Shown here: positions 1 to 8,589 of the stretch, piece by piece | Position numbering within the stretch: position 1 is the first letter of the stretch | Layout of the letters: every line of letters begins with the position of its first letter | Assembly (NCBI GenBank): GCA_964453205.1 | Contig: CAYVRC010000001.1 | Location: forward strand, 1 to 64,000 | Direction: 5' to 3' | Source: Crateriforma sp964453205 | GTDB taxonomy: Bacteria > Planctomycetota > Planctomycetia > Pirellulales > Pirellulaceae | Length of the DNA stretch: 64,000 nucleotides | The notes under the pieces: model-generated | The model's input: only the letters and a program-made list of their open reading frames with translations | Database searches by the model: none | Told to the model about the DNA's origin: nothing | Program-made: the position numbers and the translations under genes

Positions 1-442
1 TCATGATGTCGGTCGCCGTGACGCCGCCGCCGGGCGAGTCGATTCGCAGCACGACCGCGGCGATCGAAGGATCCTTGGCGACTTGGCGTAGCTTTTCACG
101 AAACAGAGCGACCGGGTTTTCGCCCAGCGAGCCCATCGATCCGGCGTTGCGATTGACCAGCAAGCCGTCGACATCGACCAAGGCGATCCGCCCGCCCGAC
201 GTCGGATCGCCCTGCACGCTGACCATCGCCAGCGGCGACGCCGTGTTGTCGGCTTTGATCCGCGTCGCCAGGTCCCCCGTCATGTGCATCGTTCCGTCGA
301 CACGCGTGTCACCGGTCACGTTCATGTTGCCGTTCATGTTCATGTCGCCGCCGATGTCGCCGCGCATCAGCACCCGAAACGGCTTGCCGGAACAACCGCT
401 GGTGACCAAACAAAGGATCGATAGGGCGAACAGACGGAACAT
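1..442 (-). CDS. S49-family (SppA-like) protease lipoprotein, 5' part only
   Basis: Reading the minus strand from an ATG at 440-442 gives an open frame that runs off the left edge (about 147 codons). Residues 1-17 look like a lipoprotein signal ending in the lipobox-like TSGC (Cys17). A short repetitive stretch rich in Met, Asn, Gly and Asp follows (pieces such as GDMNMNGNMNVTGD and DGTMHMTGDL). After this comes VSVQGDP...GRIALVDVDGLLVN, then a region ending AVVLRIDSPGGGVTATDIM. The RIDSPGGGVTA motif is typical of S49 signal peptide peptidases, which cleave residual signal peptides or membrane fragments. The catalytic Ser and Lys lie beyond the edge. The gene is divergent from the ABC permease that starts at 555. 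The family call is firm; the substrate is unknown. Confidence 0.85.
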   Translation of the reverse strand, partial: MFRLFALSILCLVTSGCSGKPFRVLMRGDIGGDMNMNGNMNVTGDTRVDGTMHMTGDLATRIKADNTASPLAMVSVQGDPTSGGRIALVDVDGLLVNRNAGSMGSLGENPVALFREKLRQVAKDPSIAAVVLRIDSPGGGVTATDIM

Positions 443-554
443 ATCGGTTCCCGATCGGCATCGCGGTGGCGGCCGGACCGGGTAAAGTGATACCGCTGAC
501 ACAGAGAGTCTTTTCCCAGTTTCGCTCAAGTCCGCCCACACCGGTGACCGAACC

Positions 555-1709
555 TTGCGTTTCACCTCGTTGATCTGGAAAAACCTTCGCCGACGACCGT
601 TTCGCACCGGACTGACGTTGTTCGCCTTGTCCAGCGCGATCGCGGCGGTCGTCGCGTTGTTGGGAATCGCCCGCGGTTTCCAGGACTCCTTTGCCGACGT
701 GTATCGCAGTCATGCCGTCGACATCGTGGTCTCGCGTCAGGGGGCGGCCGACCGTCTGAGCAGTTCGGTGGACGAAACCTTGGCCCGCCGAGTGTCCGGC
801 ATTCCGAACGTCGAAAAGACCGCGGCCGTGTTGCTGGAAACCCTGTCCCTGGAGGACGAGGGCGTCTACGGCGTCCCGGCCATGGGGATCGACACCGATT
901 CGTGGATGTTGGACAGCTATCAGATGGAGCGCCAGAGTCCGAACGAAGCGGCGGGCGATCCGAACGAAGCGGAAGGCGATCCGAACGTCGTGTTCTTGGG
1001 CGTTCACCTGGCGCAGCGTCTGGAAAAGCGACCCGGTGACGTCGTTCACCTGTTCGACGAACCGTTCACCATCGACGGCGTCTTCACCAGCCGCAGCACT
1101 TGGGAAAACGGTTCCATGATCGTTCCGCTGTCCGGCTTGCAAGCACTGACCGGTCGCGAAGGCCAAGTCACTTATGTCAACGTGGTGATCGATCCGGACG
1201 TCGCACCGGACGAAGCGTCGAGAATCGTCAGCGACATCGAAGCGATCGACGCCAAACTCTTGGCCTTGACGACCGAGGAGTTTGTGGCCACCGACACGCG
1301 GATGCAGATCGCTTCGGCGATGGCCTGGATGACGTCGATGATCGCCGTGCTGATCGGAGCGATCGGGACGCTCAACACGATGATGACCAGCGTGATCGAA
1401 CGAACCGGCGAAATCGGTATTCTCCGTGCGATCGGCTGGCCGCGTCGCCGCGTCGTCGGCATGATTCTGGGGGAATCCTGTTTGCTGTCGGTGATCGCCG
1501 GCGGGTCGGGTGTGCTGCTGGCGATCGGACTGACGTGGATGTTGAGCCGATCACCGGCGGTCGCGGGAATCCTGCAAGCGTCGATCAGCCCGGCGGTGAT
1601 CGCGCAAGGACTGGCGATCGGACTGGCGATCGGGATGATCGGCGCGATCATTCCGGCGGTGCGGGCGGCAAGAATGCTGCCGACCGACGCATTTCGCGAT
1701 CTTGCCTGA
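555..1709 (+). CDS. FtsX/MacB-type ABC transporter permease
   Basis: 384 aa starting at TTG. The N-terminus is typical of FtsX-family permeases (SLIWKNLRRRPFRTGLTLFAL), with one transmembrane helix at about 18-40. A large extracytoplasmic domain follows at about 45-255, and three more helices lie in the C-terminal 130 residues, including the family signature around ERTGEIGILRAIGWPRR. Such permeases work as dimers with a LolD/MacB-type ATPase to move lipids, lipoproteins or small molecules through the envelope. No ATPase is adjacent; the nearest one is convergent at 12663-13367, beyond the PKS-NRPS genes. The extracytoplasmic domain holds a 7-residue tandem repeat. The gene is 154 bp upstream of the PKS, so co-transcription and a role in product export are possible but unproven. 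Confidence 0.85.
   Translation: MRFTSLIWKNLRRRPFRTGLTLFALSSAIAAVVALLGIARGFQDSFADVYRSHAVDIVVSRQGAADRLSSSVDETLARRVSGIPNVEKTAAVLLETLSLEDEGVYGVPAMGIDTDSWMLDSYQMERQSPNEAAGDPNEAEGDPNVVFLGVHLAQRLEKRPGDVVHLFDEPFTIDGVFTSRSTWENGSMIVPLSGLQALTGREGQVTYVNVVIDPDVAPDEASRIVSDIEAIDAKLLALTTEEFVATDTRMQIASAMAWMTSMIAVLIGAIGTLNTMMTSVIERTGEIGILRAIGWPRRRVVGMILGESCLLSVIAGGSGVLLAIGLTWMLSRSPAVAGILQASISPAVIAQGLAIGLAIGMIGAIIPAVRAARMLPTDAFRDLA
936..986 (+). repeat. In-frame 21-nt tandem repeat in ABC permease
   Basis: Two near-identical 21-nt units (936-956, 957-977) plus a 9-nt partial copy (978-986) encode the heptads SPNEAAG, DPNEAEG and then DPN. They lie in the predicted extracytoplasmic domain. The unit length is a multiple of three, so copy-number changes would keep the frame. 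Confidence 0.8.
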
Positions 1710-1863
1710 GCTGCGATCTCCGCAACTTTCGCCCAGTGTGAATCGTAAGCAATAATTCATAAATTTGTGTCACCTTCGCACAGTCGTTTCCGCTGGGCTT
1801 CATGGCACCTTTTTGTTTGGTTGACTCTCACGATTCCTCACTCCCCTGTCGACGGCCGTCCCC

Positions 1864-4800
1864 GTGGTCCACATAAGTTCACCTGATGCGTCCCTGTTCG
1901 ACGACGATTGCATCGCCGTCGTGGGGCTGGGGTGCCGCTTTCCCGGCGGTGCCAACGATCCCCCCGCGTTTTGGGAGTTGTTGAAGTCCTCGCGGGACGC
2001 GATCTCGGAAACGCCGGCGGACCGTTGGAATTTGCAAAAGTTCTATTCGGCCGGCAAAACGATTCCGGGCAAAACGCAGAGCCGATGGGGCGGCTACGTC
2101 GACGGAATCGATCAGTTCGACGCGCCGCTGTTCGGCATCTCGCCGCGTGAAGCAGCCGGCATGGACCCGCAGCAACGAATGTTACTGGAAGTCGCTTGGC
2201 AAGCACTCGAGGACGGCGGACAGCCGCTCGAACGTGTCGCCGGGCGATCGGCTTCCGTCTTTGTCGGCATCAGCAGCTTTGACTACGCGGTCGCCGGGCT
2301 AAGCTTCGACGATCGCAGCGTGATGACGCCTTACAGCAACACGGGCGGCTCCAGCAGCATCGCGGCCAATCGCATCAGCTATTGCTTTGACCTTCGCGGG
2401 CCCAGCGTCGCCGTCGATACGGCTTGTTCATCGTCCTTGGTCGCCCTGCACCTGGCCTGTGAGAGCCTCCGCAGCGGTGAAGCCGAGATGGCGCTCGCCG
2501 GCGGCGTCAACGCGTTGCTGTTGCCCGACTTTTACGTCGCGTTCAGCCAGTTGGGTGTGTTGTCCCCGGACGGCCGCTGCAAGACCTTTGACGCCGCGGC
2601 CGACGGCTACGTCCGCAGCGAAGGCGCCGGCATGGTGTTGCTCAAACCGATGCGTGACGCCGTCCGCGACGGAGACGACGTCTACTGCGTCATCCGCGCC
2701 AGCGTCTTGAATCAGGACGGTCACACCGACGGCATGACGGTTCCCAGCCGATCCGCCCAGCAAGCCTTGATGCAACGGGCCTATCATAAAGCCGGCGTCG
2801 ATCCCTCGCTGGTCAGCTATGTCGAAGCCCACGGCACCGGGACGCCGGTCGGCGACCCGATCGAAGCCGCCGCGATCGGACAAGTCATCGGCCGCGATCC
2901 GAAACGCACGACGCCTTGTTACGTCGGCAGCGTCAAGACCAACATCGGCCACCTGGAAGCCGGTGCCGGAATCGCCAGCGTGATCAAGGTCGCCTTGGCG
3001 ATGCGACACCGAACCATTCCACGGCACCGAAACGTCGAAACCGTCAATCCGGCCATCGATTTCGAATCGAATCGTTTGCGGTTGCCGCTGACCGCCCGAA
3101 CGTGGCGACCCATTGACGGTCGTCGCATCGCCGGCATCAACGGATTCGGATACGGCGGTGCCAACGCACACGTCGTCATGGAAGCTTTGGAAATCGATCA
3201 CGTCACCGACGTCACCCGGCGGACCACCGCTGCGCGATCCTCGTCGCCGATTCCGGACGCCGCTCTCGACGATCCGTTCGGACAAATCGGCATGCCACTA
3301 CCGATTTCCGCGCAGTCCGCCGACGCCTTGTCCGACGTCGCCGAGTCTTACCAGAATTGGTTACGGACCGACGGCCGAACGGCCGACTTGGCCGACATCA
3401 TCGACGAAGCTTGTCGGCGACGAAGTCATCTCCGCGAGCGACGCATGGCGTTCGGCCGTTCGACCGACGATCTGGCCGATCGGCTTGCCGCATTCGTCGA
3501 CGACGACGCGGCGACGGTTCGTCATTTGGACCCCGCCCAACGAGAGACTGGGATTCTGTTCGTTTGTTGCGGTCAAGGCCCTCAGCATTTCGCGATGGGC
3601 CGTCAGCTGTATGCCGCCGGCGGCTCTTTTCGGTCGATGATCGATCACTGCGATCAGGCTTTTCAGCGCGACGTGCCCTGGTCGTTGGTTCAGGAATTGC
3701 ATCGCGGCGAATCCGAATCGCGAATGCAAGAAACCTCCATCGCCCAGCCGGCCTTGTTCGCGATTCAAGTCGCGCTGGCCGCGCAGTGGAAAGCCTTCGG
3801 CGTGACGCCCGCCGCGGTGGTCGGCCACAGCGTCGGCGAAATCGCTGCGGCGCACCTGTCGGGTGCCTTGTCACTCAGCGACGCCTGCCGCGTCGCGGTG
3901 CATCGTGGCCGCACGATGGACTTGGCCTCGTCCCGCGGATCGATGATCGCCGCGGGCATCTCCGCGGAGAAAGCCGAGTCGCTGATCGATCGCCGACAAG
4001 ACCGTTTATCGCTGGCCGCCGTCAACGGACCGCACAGCGTGACGATCAGTGGCGAAGCCACGGCGATCGAAGACCTGGCGAAGCGACTGGACGACGAAGG
4101 CGTTTTTTGTCGACGGTTGGCCGTGGAGTATGCCTTTCACAGCCCACAGATGGACCCGGTCGAACAAGAACTCCTTCGTTGCCTGGCCGACATCCAGGCC
4201 GGCCCCACGACGACGCCGATGATCTCGACCGTCTCGGGGGATTGGATCGACGGCACCCGGCTTGCCGCGGAGTATTGGTGGCTCAATGTCCGTCAGGGCG
4301 TCCTGTTCGCTCCCGCCATCGACGTGGCGGTGGAGCACGGATTCGGCTTGGCCGTCGAACTGGGACCCCATCCGGTGCTGTCGTACGCGATCAACGAGTG
4401 CAGCAGTCGGCACGGCCGATCGATGCAAACCGTCGCCTCGATGCGTCGCGATCGCGACGACGTCACGACGTTCCGTGACGCCATGCAAACGCTTTACCGT
4501 ACGGGTGCGGGGATCGACTGGACGGCATTGTCGACAACACCCGACCCGCGGGTTTCGGCGCGCGGCGTCCTTCGCTTGCCCACCTATCCGATGCAGCGAC
4601 AACGACTGTGGACCGAATCCAGGCAATCGAAAGAATCCCGATTGGATCCGCATTTCCACCCACTGTTGGGAAGTCAGGCCGATGCACCGGAGCCGGGTTG
4701 GAAACAAACCGTTTCCACAAAGACGCATGCCTACTTGGCCGACCACCAAGTCCGCGCGTCATGCCTGTACCCGGCCGCGGCGATGATCGAAACCGGATTA

Positions 4801-7800
4801 GCCGCTCACCGTCGCCTGCACAATTCTCCGACCCAGCGATTGCGCTGCGTGCGTCTGCATCAGCCGCTGGTCTTGGAATCCGATCGTCTGCACGAGTTGG
4901 CGACGACTTATCGCGTCGACCGCCAACTTCTGGACATTCGATTCCGCGAATCCGACTCCGAAGCGTGGCAGAACTTGGCCACAATGGATTTGAGCAGTGA
5001 CAATCGCCCGCCCGCGTCGGCCTGTCCGCTGGCCGAGGTCCACGCACGTTGCACCGAAATCGTGTCGCAGCAACAGTGCTATGACTACTGTGAACGCTTG
5101 GGTTTGAACTACGGACCACTCTTCCGCGGCGTGGTCAGCGGCCGTCGACGCGACGGCGAGGCGTTGGTGCAAGTTCGGCTGCCCGCCAAACTTCGTCACG
5201 AGGCGGCCGGCCACGTCGTGCATCCGATGCTTCTGGACGCGTGCTTCCACGCCATGATCGTCGCGGACGTGAACTTCGACGAACAACTCGACGACCTGTA
5301 TCTGCCTCACGGAGTCGCCGAAGTCGTTTGGGGCTCTCCGTCCGATCAAGCTGGTCACGCGGGTCTGACCGAATTGACGGCCCACGTCACGATCGTCCGA
5401 AAAGACGCCAAGCGGATGATCGCGGACTTGACATTTTTCGATTCGTCGCAGCGGGTCGTCGGGTGCCTGAAGGGTTTCGAAAGCCGAAACGCGGGCGGCA
5501 AACCGACCGTCGAGACGTCGCATGACTTGCTGTACCGGTATCGCTGGGAACCGCAAACCGATCCGCCGGCGACCGTGTCGATGAACGGTCATCGCCGCTG
5601 GTTGGTGTTGGCCGATCAGGGCGGTTTGAGTGACCGACTCGTCGCACGGCAACGCTTGGCCGGCATCCCGGTGACCACGGTGCACGCTGCCGCGGAATTT
5701 TCCGGGCAGGATGCCAATCATTATCGCATCGACCCGACCTTGTCGGCCGATTGGGACCGACTGCTGGCCGAAACGGAGGCCCGGTCGATCACCGACATCG
5801 TGATGGCGTGGGCGCTGGACCTACCCGGCAACGCAACGGGTCTCGATCAGACGGCGGTGGAGCAAAGCCTTGACCTCTCGGCCCGGGCTCCCTTGGAATT
5901 CGTTCAAGCTTGGCACCGACGTTTCGGCGACCACACCTCGTCGACCCCACGGCCGAAACTTTGCATCGTGACCCGCCAGGCCCAATCGCCCGACCTGCGA
6001 ATCGACGACGTGTCTTTCTGTCAGTCGCCCTTGATCGGAATCGGGCGTGTGCTGATCAGCGAAGTCGCCGACTTTTCGACGCGGCTGGTCGACCTTTCCG
6101 AGGCCGCGACCGACGATTGCCTGCGCGACCTGATCGCCGAGCTTTCCACCGACGATGCGGAAGACGAAGTCATGTATCGTGACGGCGTTCGCCACGTGCG
6201 GCGTTTCGTGCCCAACGCTTCGGTCAGCTTGCCGGGGCGATCGAACCGAACCGCTCCCGTCGATTCGTCGCCGCGTCGGTCAAGGCTGTGCTTGGGAAAG
6301 ACCAGCGGCATTGCGGAATTACGATACGCGATCGATCCGGCACCAGAATTGGCCGATCACGAAGTCGAAATCGAAGTCTCGGCGTCCGGATTGAATTTCA
6401 GCGACGTCATGAAGGCTTTGGATCTGTATCCGGGACTTCCCGACGGACCGGTCCTGCTGGGAGCGGAGTGTTGCGGACGGGTCTCGCGGATCGGTGAAAA
6501 GGTCACCGCTTGGGAAGTGGGCGATGAAGTCGTTGCCATCGCCAAGGCCAGTTTCGCCACCCACGCGGTGGTCGACCAAGACTTGGTCGCCAGAAAACCA
6601 CGATCGTTATCGGCCGATCAGGCTGCCACGTTCCCGATCGCGTTCTTGACCGCTCATTACGCGCTCGACGAGTGCGCGCGGCTGCGGGCGGGTGAATCCG
6701 TCTTGATCCATTCGGCCAGCGGAGGCGTCGGCTTGGCCGCCATCCAACTGGCCGAGCGGGCGGGCCTGCGAATCCACGCGACCGCCGGCAGCGAAACCAA
6801 ACGAGAATACCTCCGCGAACTCGGCGTCGACCATGTCAGCGATTCACGGTCCTTGGCGTTCGCCGACGACGTCCGCCGCGCCACGGCGGGTGACGGCGTC
6901 GACGCGGTTCTGAACTCGCTGCCCGGCGAAGCGATCGTGAAAGGGTTGGAATTGCTGAAGTCCGGCGGCCGGTTCTTGGAAATCGGAAAGCGAGACATTT
7001 ATGGCGACCGACCGCTGAACCTCGCTCCGTTCCGCAACAACTTGGCCTTCTTTGCGATCGACCTGGATCAGTTGTTCACGACGCAAAAGCAACGCATGGG
7101 CGAGATGCTGCGCTCTTTGTCCGCGCGGTTCGATACCGGCGAACTCCGACCGCTGCCCGTCCGCCCTTTCGATGCCGACCAGTCTCGGGACGCCTTTCGT
7201 TTCATGCAGCAAGCCAAACACATCGGCAAGGTCGCTGTCAATTACGCCACCGCCCCGAGCGAAGTCTTTCCGCAGACGACGAACCCGCCGCCCGTCGGCG
7301 GCTTGTTCCGGTCCACCAAGTCTTATTGGATCGCCGGCGGCCTGGGCGGTTTCGGTTTGGAGATCGCGAAATGGATGGCCGAACAAGGTGCCGGGCATCT
7401 GGTCCTCAGCGGACGCAGCAAGGACACCAGCGACGAAGCGGCCACGACGATTCGGCAACTCGAATCCCGCGGGACACGGGTCACGGTGATTCCCACCGAC
7501 ATCACCGACCAAGCGGCGGTGCGTCAGACGCTGCGACGAATTCGCGACGAACTGCCCGTCCTTGGCGGGATTTTTCACACGGCGATGGTTTTAGAAGACC
7601 GACTGATCGACGACATCGACGAAATCACGTTGCGACGTGTATTGCGTCCGAAAGTCGTCGGCGGATGGAACCTGCACGAGGCCTCCTCGGACGCGGATCT
7701 CGTCGGCGAACCGCTCGACCATTTCGTCCTGTTCAGTTCCTTGTCCAGCATTTTCGGACACGCCGGACAAGCCAGTTACTCGGCCGCCAATGCCGCGCTG

Positions 7801-8589
7801 GACGGCTTAGCCTACCACCGCCGGGCGCGGGGCTTGCCCGCGTTGGTCGTCAACTGGGGACATGTCGGCGAAGTCGGTTACTTGGCCGAACGAGAAGAAC
7901 TGGGGGATCGACTGGAACGACAAGGCGTTTTGAGGTTCAGCATCGCCCAAGCCACGGAGTGTTTGCAGGACTTGATTCGATCCGATGCGATCCAAGCCAG
8001 TGTCCTGCGGATGGACTGGTCACGCTGGCGTGGGCTCGGTTTGACCAAGGACGTGTCGCCGCGTTTCGCGAATCTGATCCGACACGACACGTTCACGTCC
8101 GACCGAGCGTTGGATACCGCCACGATCCGATCGGTCGACGAACCGCAACGGCAAACCCAAATTGCGTCATTGATCACTGGTAAACTGACGTTGTTGTTAG
8201 GACTGCGACCGGATCAGATCGACGCCGATCGATCCCTGTTGGAATTGGGGCTGGATTCCCTGATGGCTGTCGAACTGCGAAACTGGATCGAAGGTCAGTT
8301 GAAGATCACGATGCCGATTTCCGAATTGATGCGGGGAGCCTCGATCGATCGGGTCGCCAAAGTCGTTTCCGAATTGATGCGGGCCGGGATCGACGAAGTC
8401 GTGGTGGACGAGAAAGTCGTGGTAAGCACAGCCGCCGTCGAACCGGTCGATCCGGAAAACCTGATCGCCGCGGTCGATCACATGGACGATGCCGAGGTCG
8501 ATCAGTTGCTGCAAAGACTAGGCGGGGTCGATTTTACCGCGATCGATCTGACCGGCGGATCGCGACAATCGCAGGAACCCGCTCCGTGA
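1864..8589 (+). CDS. Type I polyketide synthase, KS-AT-DH-ER-KR-ACP
   Basis: 2241 aa from a GTG start; the KS fold begins about 18 residues later (IAVVGLGCRFPGG), which supports that start. Domains in order: KS about 17-440 with Cys188 (DTACSSS), His323 (EAHGTGTP) and His363 (NIGHLEAG); AT about 570-870 with Ser656 in GHSVGE and YAFHS, closer to malonyl- than methylmalonyl-type motifs; DH about 935-1210 with His961 (an HxxxAxxxxP variant) and Asp1125; ER about 1480-1790 with the nucleotide motif SASGGVGLAA near 1616; KR about 1818-2010 with GGLGGFG and Tyr1972, and an LED near the LDD position; ACP with Ser2132 (GLDSLMAVE). All catalytic residues looked for are present. There is no loading module and no methyltransferase domain. 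The module could act once or iteratively. Its stop overlaps the NRPS start. Confidence 0.97.
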   Translation: MVHISSPDASLFDDDCIAVVGLGCRFPGGANDPPAFWELLKSSRDAISETPADRWNLQKFYSAGKTIPGKTQSRWGGYVDGIDQFDAPLFGISPREAAGMDPQQRMLLEVAWQALEDGGQPLERVAGRSASVFVGISSFDYAVAGLSFDDRSVMTPYSNTGGSSSIAANRISYCFDLRGPSVAVDTACSSSLVALHLACESLRSGEAEMALAGGVNALLLPDFYVAFSQLGVLSPDGRCKTFDAAADGYVRSEGAGMVLLKPMRDAVRDGDDVYCVIRASVLNQDGHTDGMTVPSRSAQQALMQRAYHKAGVDPSLVSYVEAHGTGTPVGDPIEAAAIGQVIGRDPKRTTPCYVGSVKTNIGHLEAGAGIASVIKVALAMRHRTIPRHRNVETVNPAIDFESNRLRLPLTARTWRPIDGRRIAGINGFGYGGANAHVVMEALEIDHVTDVTRRTTAARSSSPIPDAALDDPFGQIGMPLPISAQSADALSDVAESYQNWLRTDGRTADLADIIDEACRRRSHLRERRMAFGRSTDDLADRLAAFVDDDAATVRHLDPAQRETGILFVCCGQGPQHFAMGRQLYAAGGSFRSMIDHCDQAFQRDVPWSLVQELHRGESESRMQETSIAQPALFAIQVALAAQWKAFGVTPAAVVGHSVGEIAAAHLSGALSLSDACRVAVHRGRTMDLASSRGSMIAAGISAEKAESLIDRRQDRLSLAAVNGPHSVTISGEATAIEDLAKRLDDEGVFCRRLAVEYAFHSPQMDPVEQELLRCLADIQAGPTTTPMISTVSGDWIDGTRLAAEYWWLNVRQGVLFAPAIDVAVEHGFGLAVELGPHPVLSYAINECSSRHGRSMQTVASMRRDRDDVTTFRDAMQTLYRTGAGIDWTALSTTPDPRVSARGVLRLPTYPMQRQRLWTESRQSKESRLDPHFHPLLGSQADAPEPGWKQTVSTKTHAYLADHQVRASCLYPAAAMIETGLAAHRRLHNSPTQRLRCVRLHQPLVLESDRLHELATTYRVDRQLLDIRFRESDSEAWQNLATMDLSSDNRPPASACPLAEVHARCTEIVSQQQCYDYCERLGLNYGPLFRGVVSGRRRDGEALVQVRLPAKLRHEAAGHVVHPMLLDACFHAMIVADVNFDEQLDDLYLPHGVAEVVWGSPSDQAGHAGLTELTAHVTIVRKDAKRMIADLTFFDSSQRVVGCLKGFESRNAGGKPTVETSHDLLYRYRWEPQTDPPATVSMNGHRRWLVLADQGGLSDRLVARQRLAGIPVTTVHAAAEFSGQDANHYRIDPTLSADWDRLLAETEARSITDIVMAWALDLPGNATGLDQTAVEQSLDLSARAPLEFVQAWHRRFGDHTSSTPRPKLCIVTRQAQSPDLRIDDVSFCQSPLIGIGRVLISEVADFSTRLVDLSEAATDDCLRDLIAELSTDDAEDEVMYRDGVRHVRRFVPNASVSLPGRSNRTAPVDSSPRRSRLCLGKTSGIAELRYAIDPAPELADHEVEIEVSASGLNFSDVMKALDLYPGLPDGPVLLGAECCGRVSRIGEKVTAWEVGDEVVAIAKASFATHAVVDQDLVARKPRSLSADQAATFPIAFLTAHYALDECARLRAGESVLIHSASGGVGLAAIQLAERAGLRIHATAGSETKREYLRELGVDHVSDSRSLAFADDVRRATAGDGVDAVLNSLPGEAIVKGLELLKSGGRFLEIGKRDIYGDRPLNLAPFRNNLAFFAIDLDQLFTTQKQRMGEMLRSLSARFDTGELRPLPVRPFDADQSRDAFRFMQQAKHIGKVAVNYATAPSEVFPQTTNPPPVGGLFRSTKSYWIAGGLGGFGLEIAKWMAEQGAGHLVLSGRSKDTSDEAATTIRQLESRGTRVTVIPTDITDQAAVRQTLRRIRDELPVLGGIFHTAMVLEDRLIDDIDEITLRRVLRPKVVGGWNLHEASSDADLVGEPLDHFVLFSSLSSIFGHAGQASYSAANAALDGLAYHRRARGLPALVVNWGHVGEVGYLAEREELGDRLERQGVLRFSIAQATECLQDLIRSDAIQASVLRMDWSRWRGLGLTKDVSPRFANLIRHDTFTSDRALDTATIRSVDEPQRQTQIASLITGKLTLLLGLRPDQIDADRSLLELGLDSLMAVELRNWIEGQLKITMPISELMRGASIDRVAKVVSELMRAGIDEVVVDEKVVVSTAAVEPVDPENLIAAVDHMDDAEVDQLLQRLGGVDFTAIDLTGGSRQSQEPAP

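Noticed and set aside
309..1166. Minus-strand frame of 285 codons
   Set aside because: Antisense to the ABC permease and overlapping the start of the S49 gene; no recognisable features.
3357..4478. Plus-strand frame of 373 codons inside the PKS gene
   Set aside because: Out of frame with the AT domain, whose motifs are all in the PKS frame; Arg-rich shadow.
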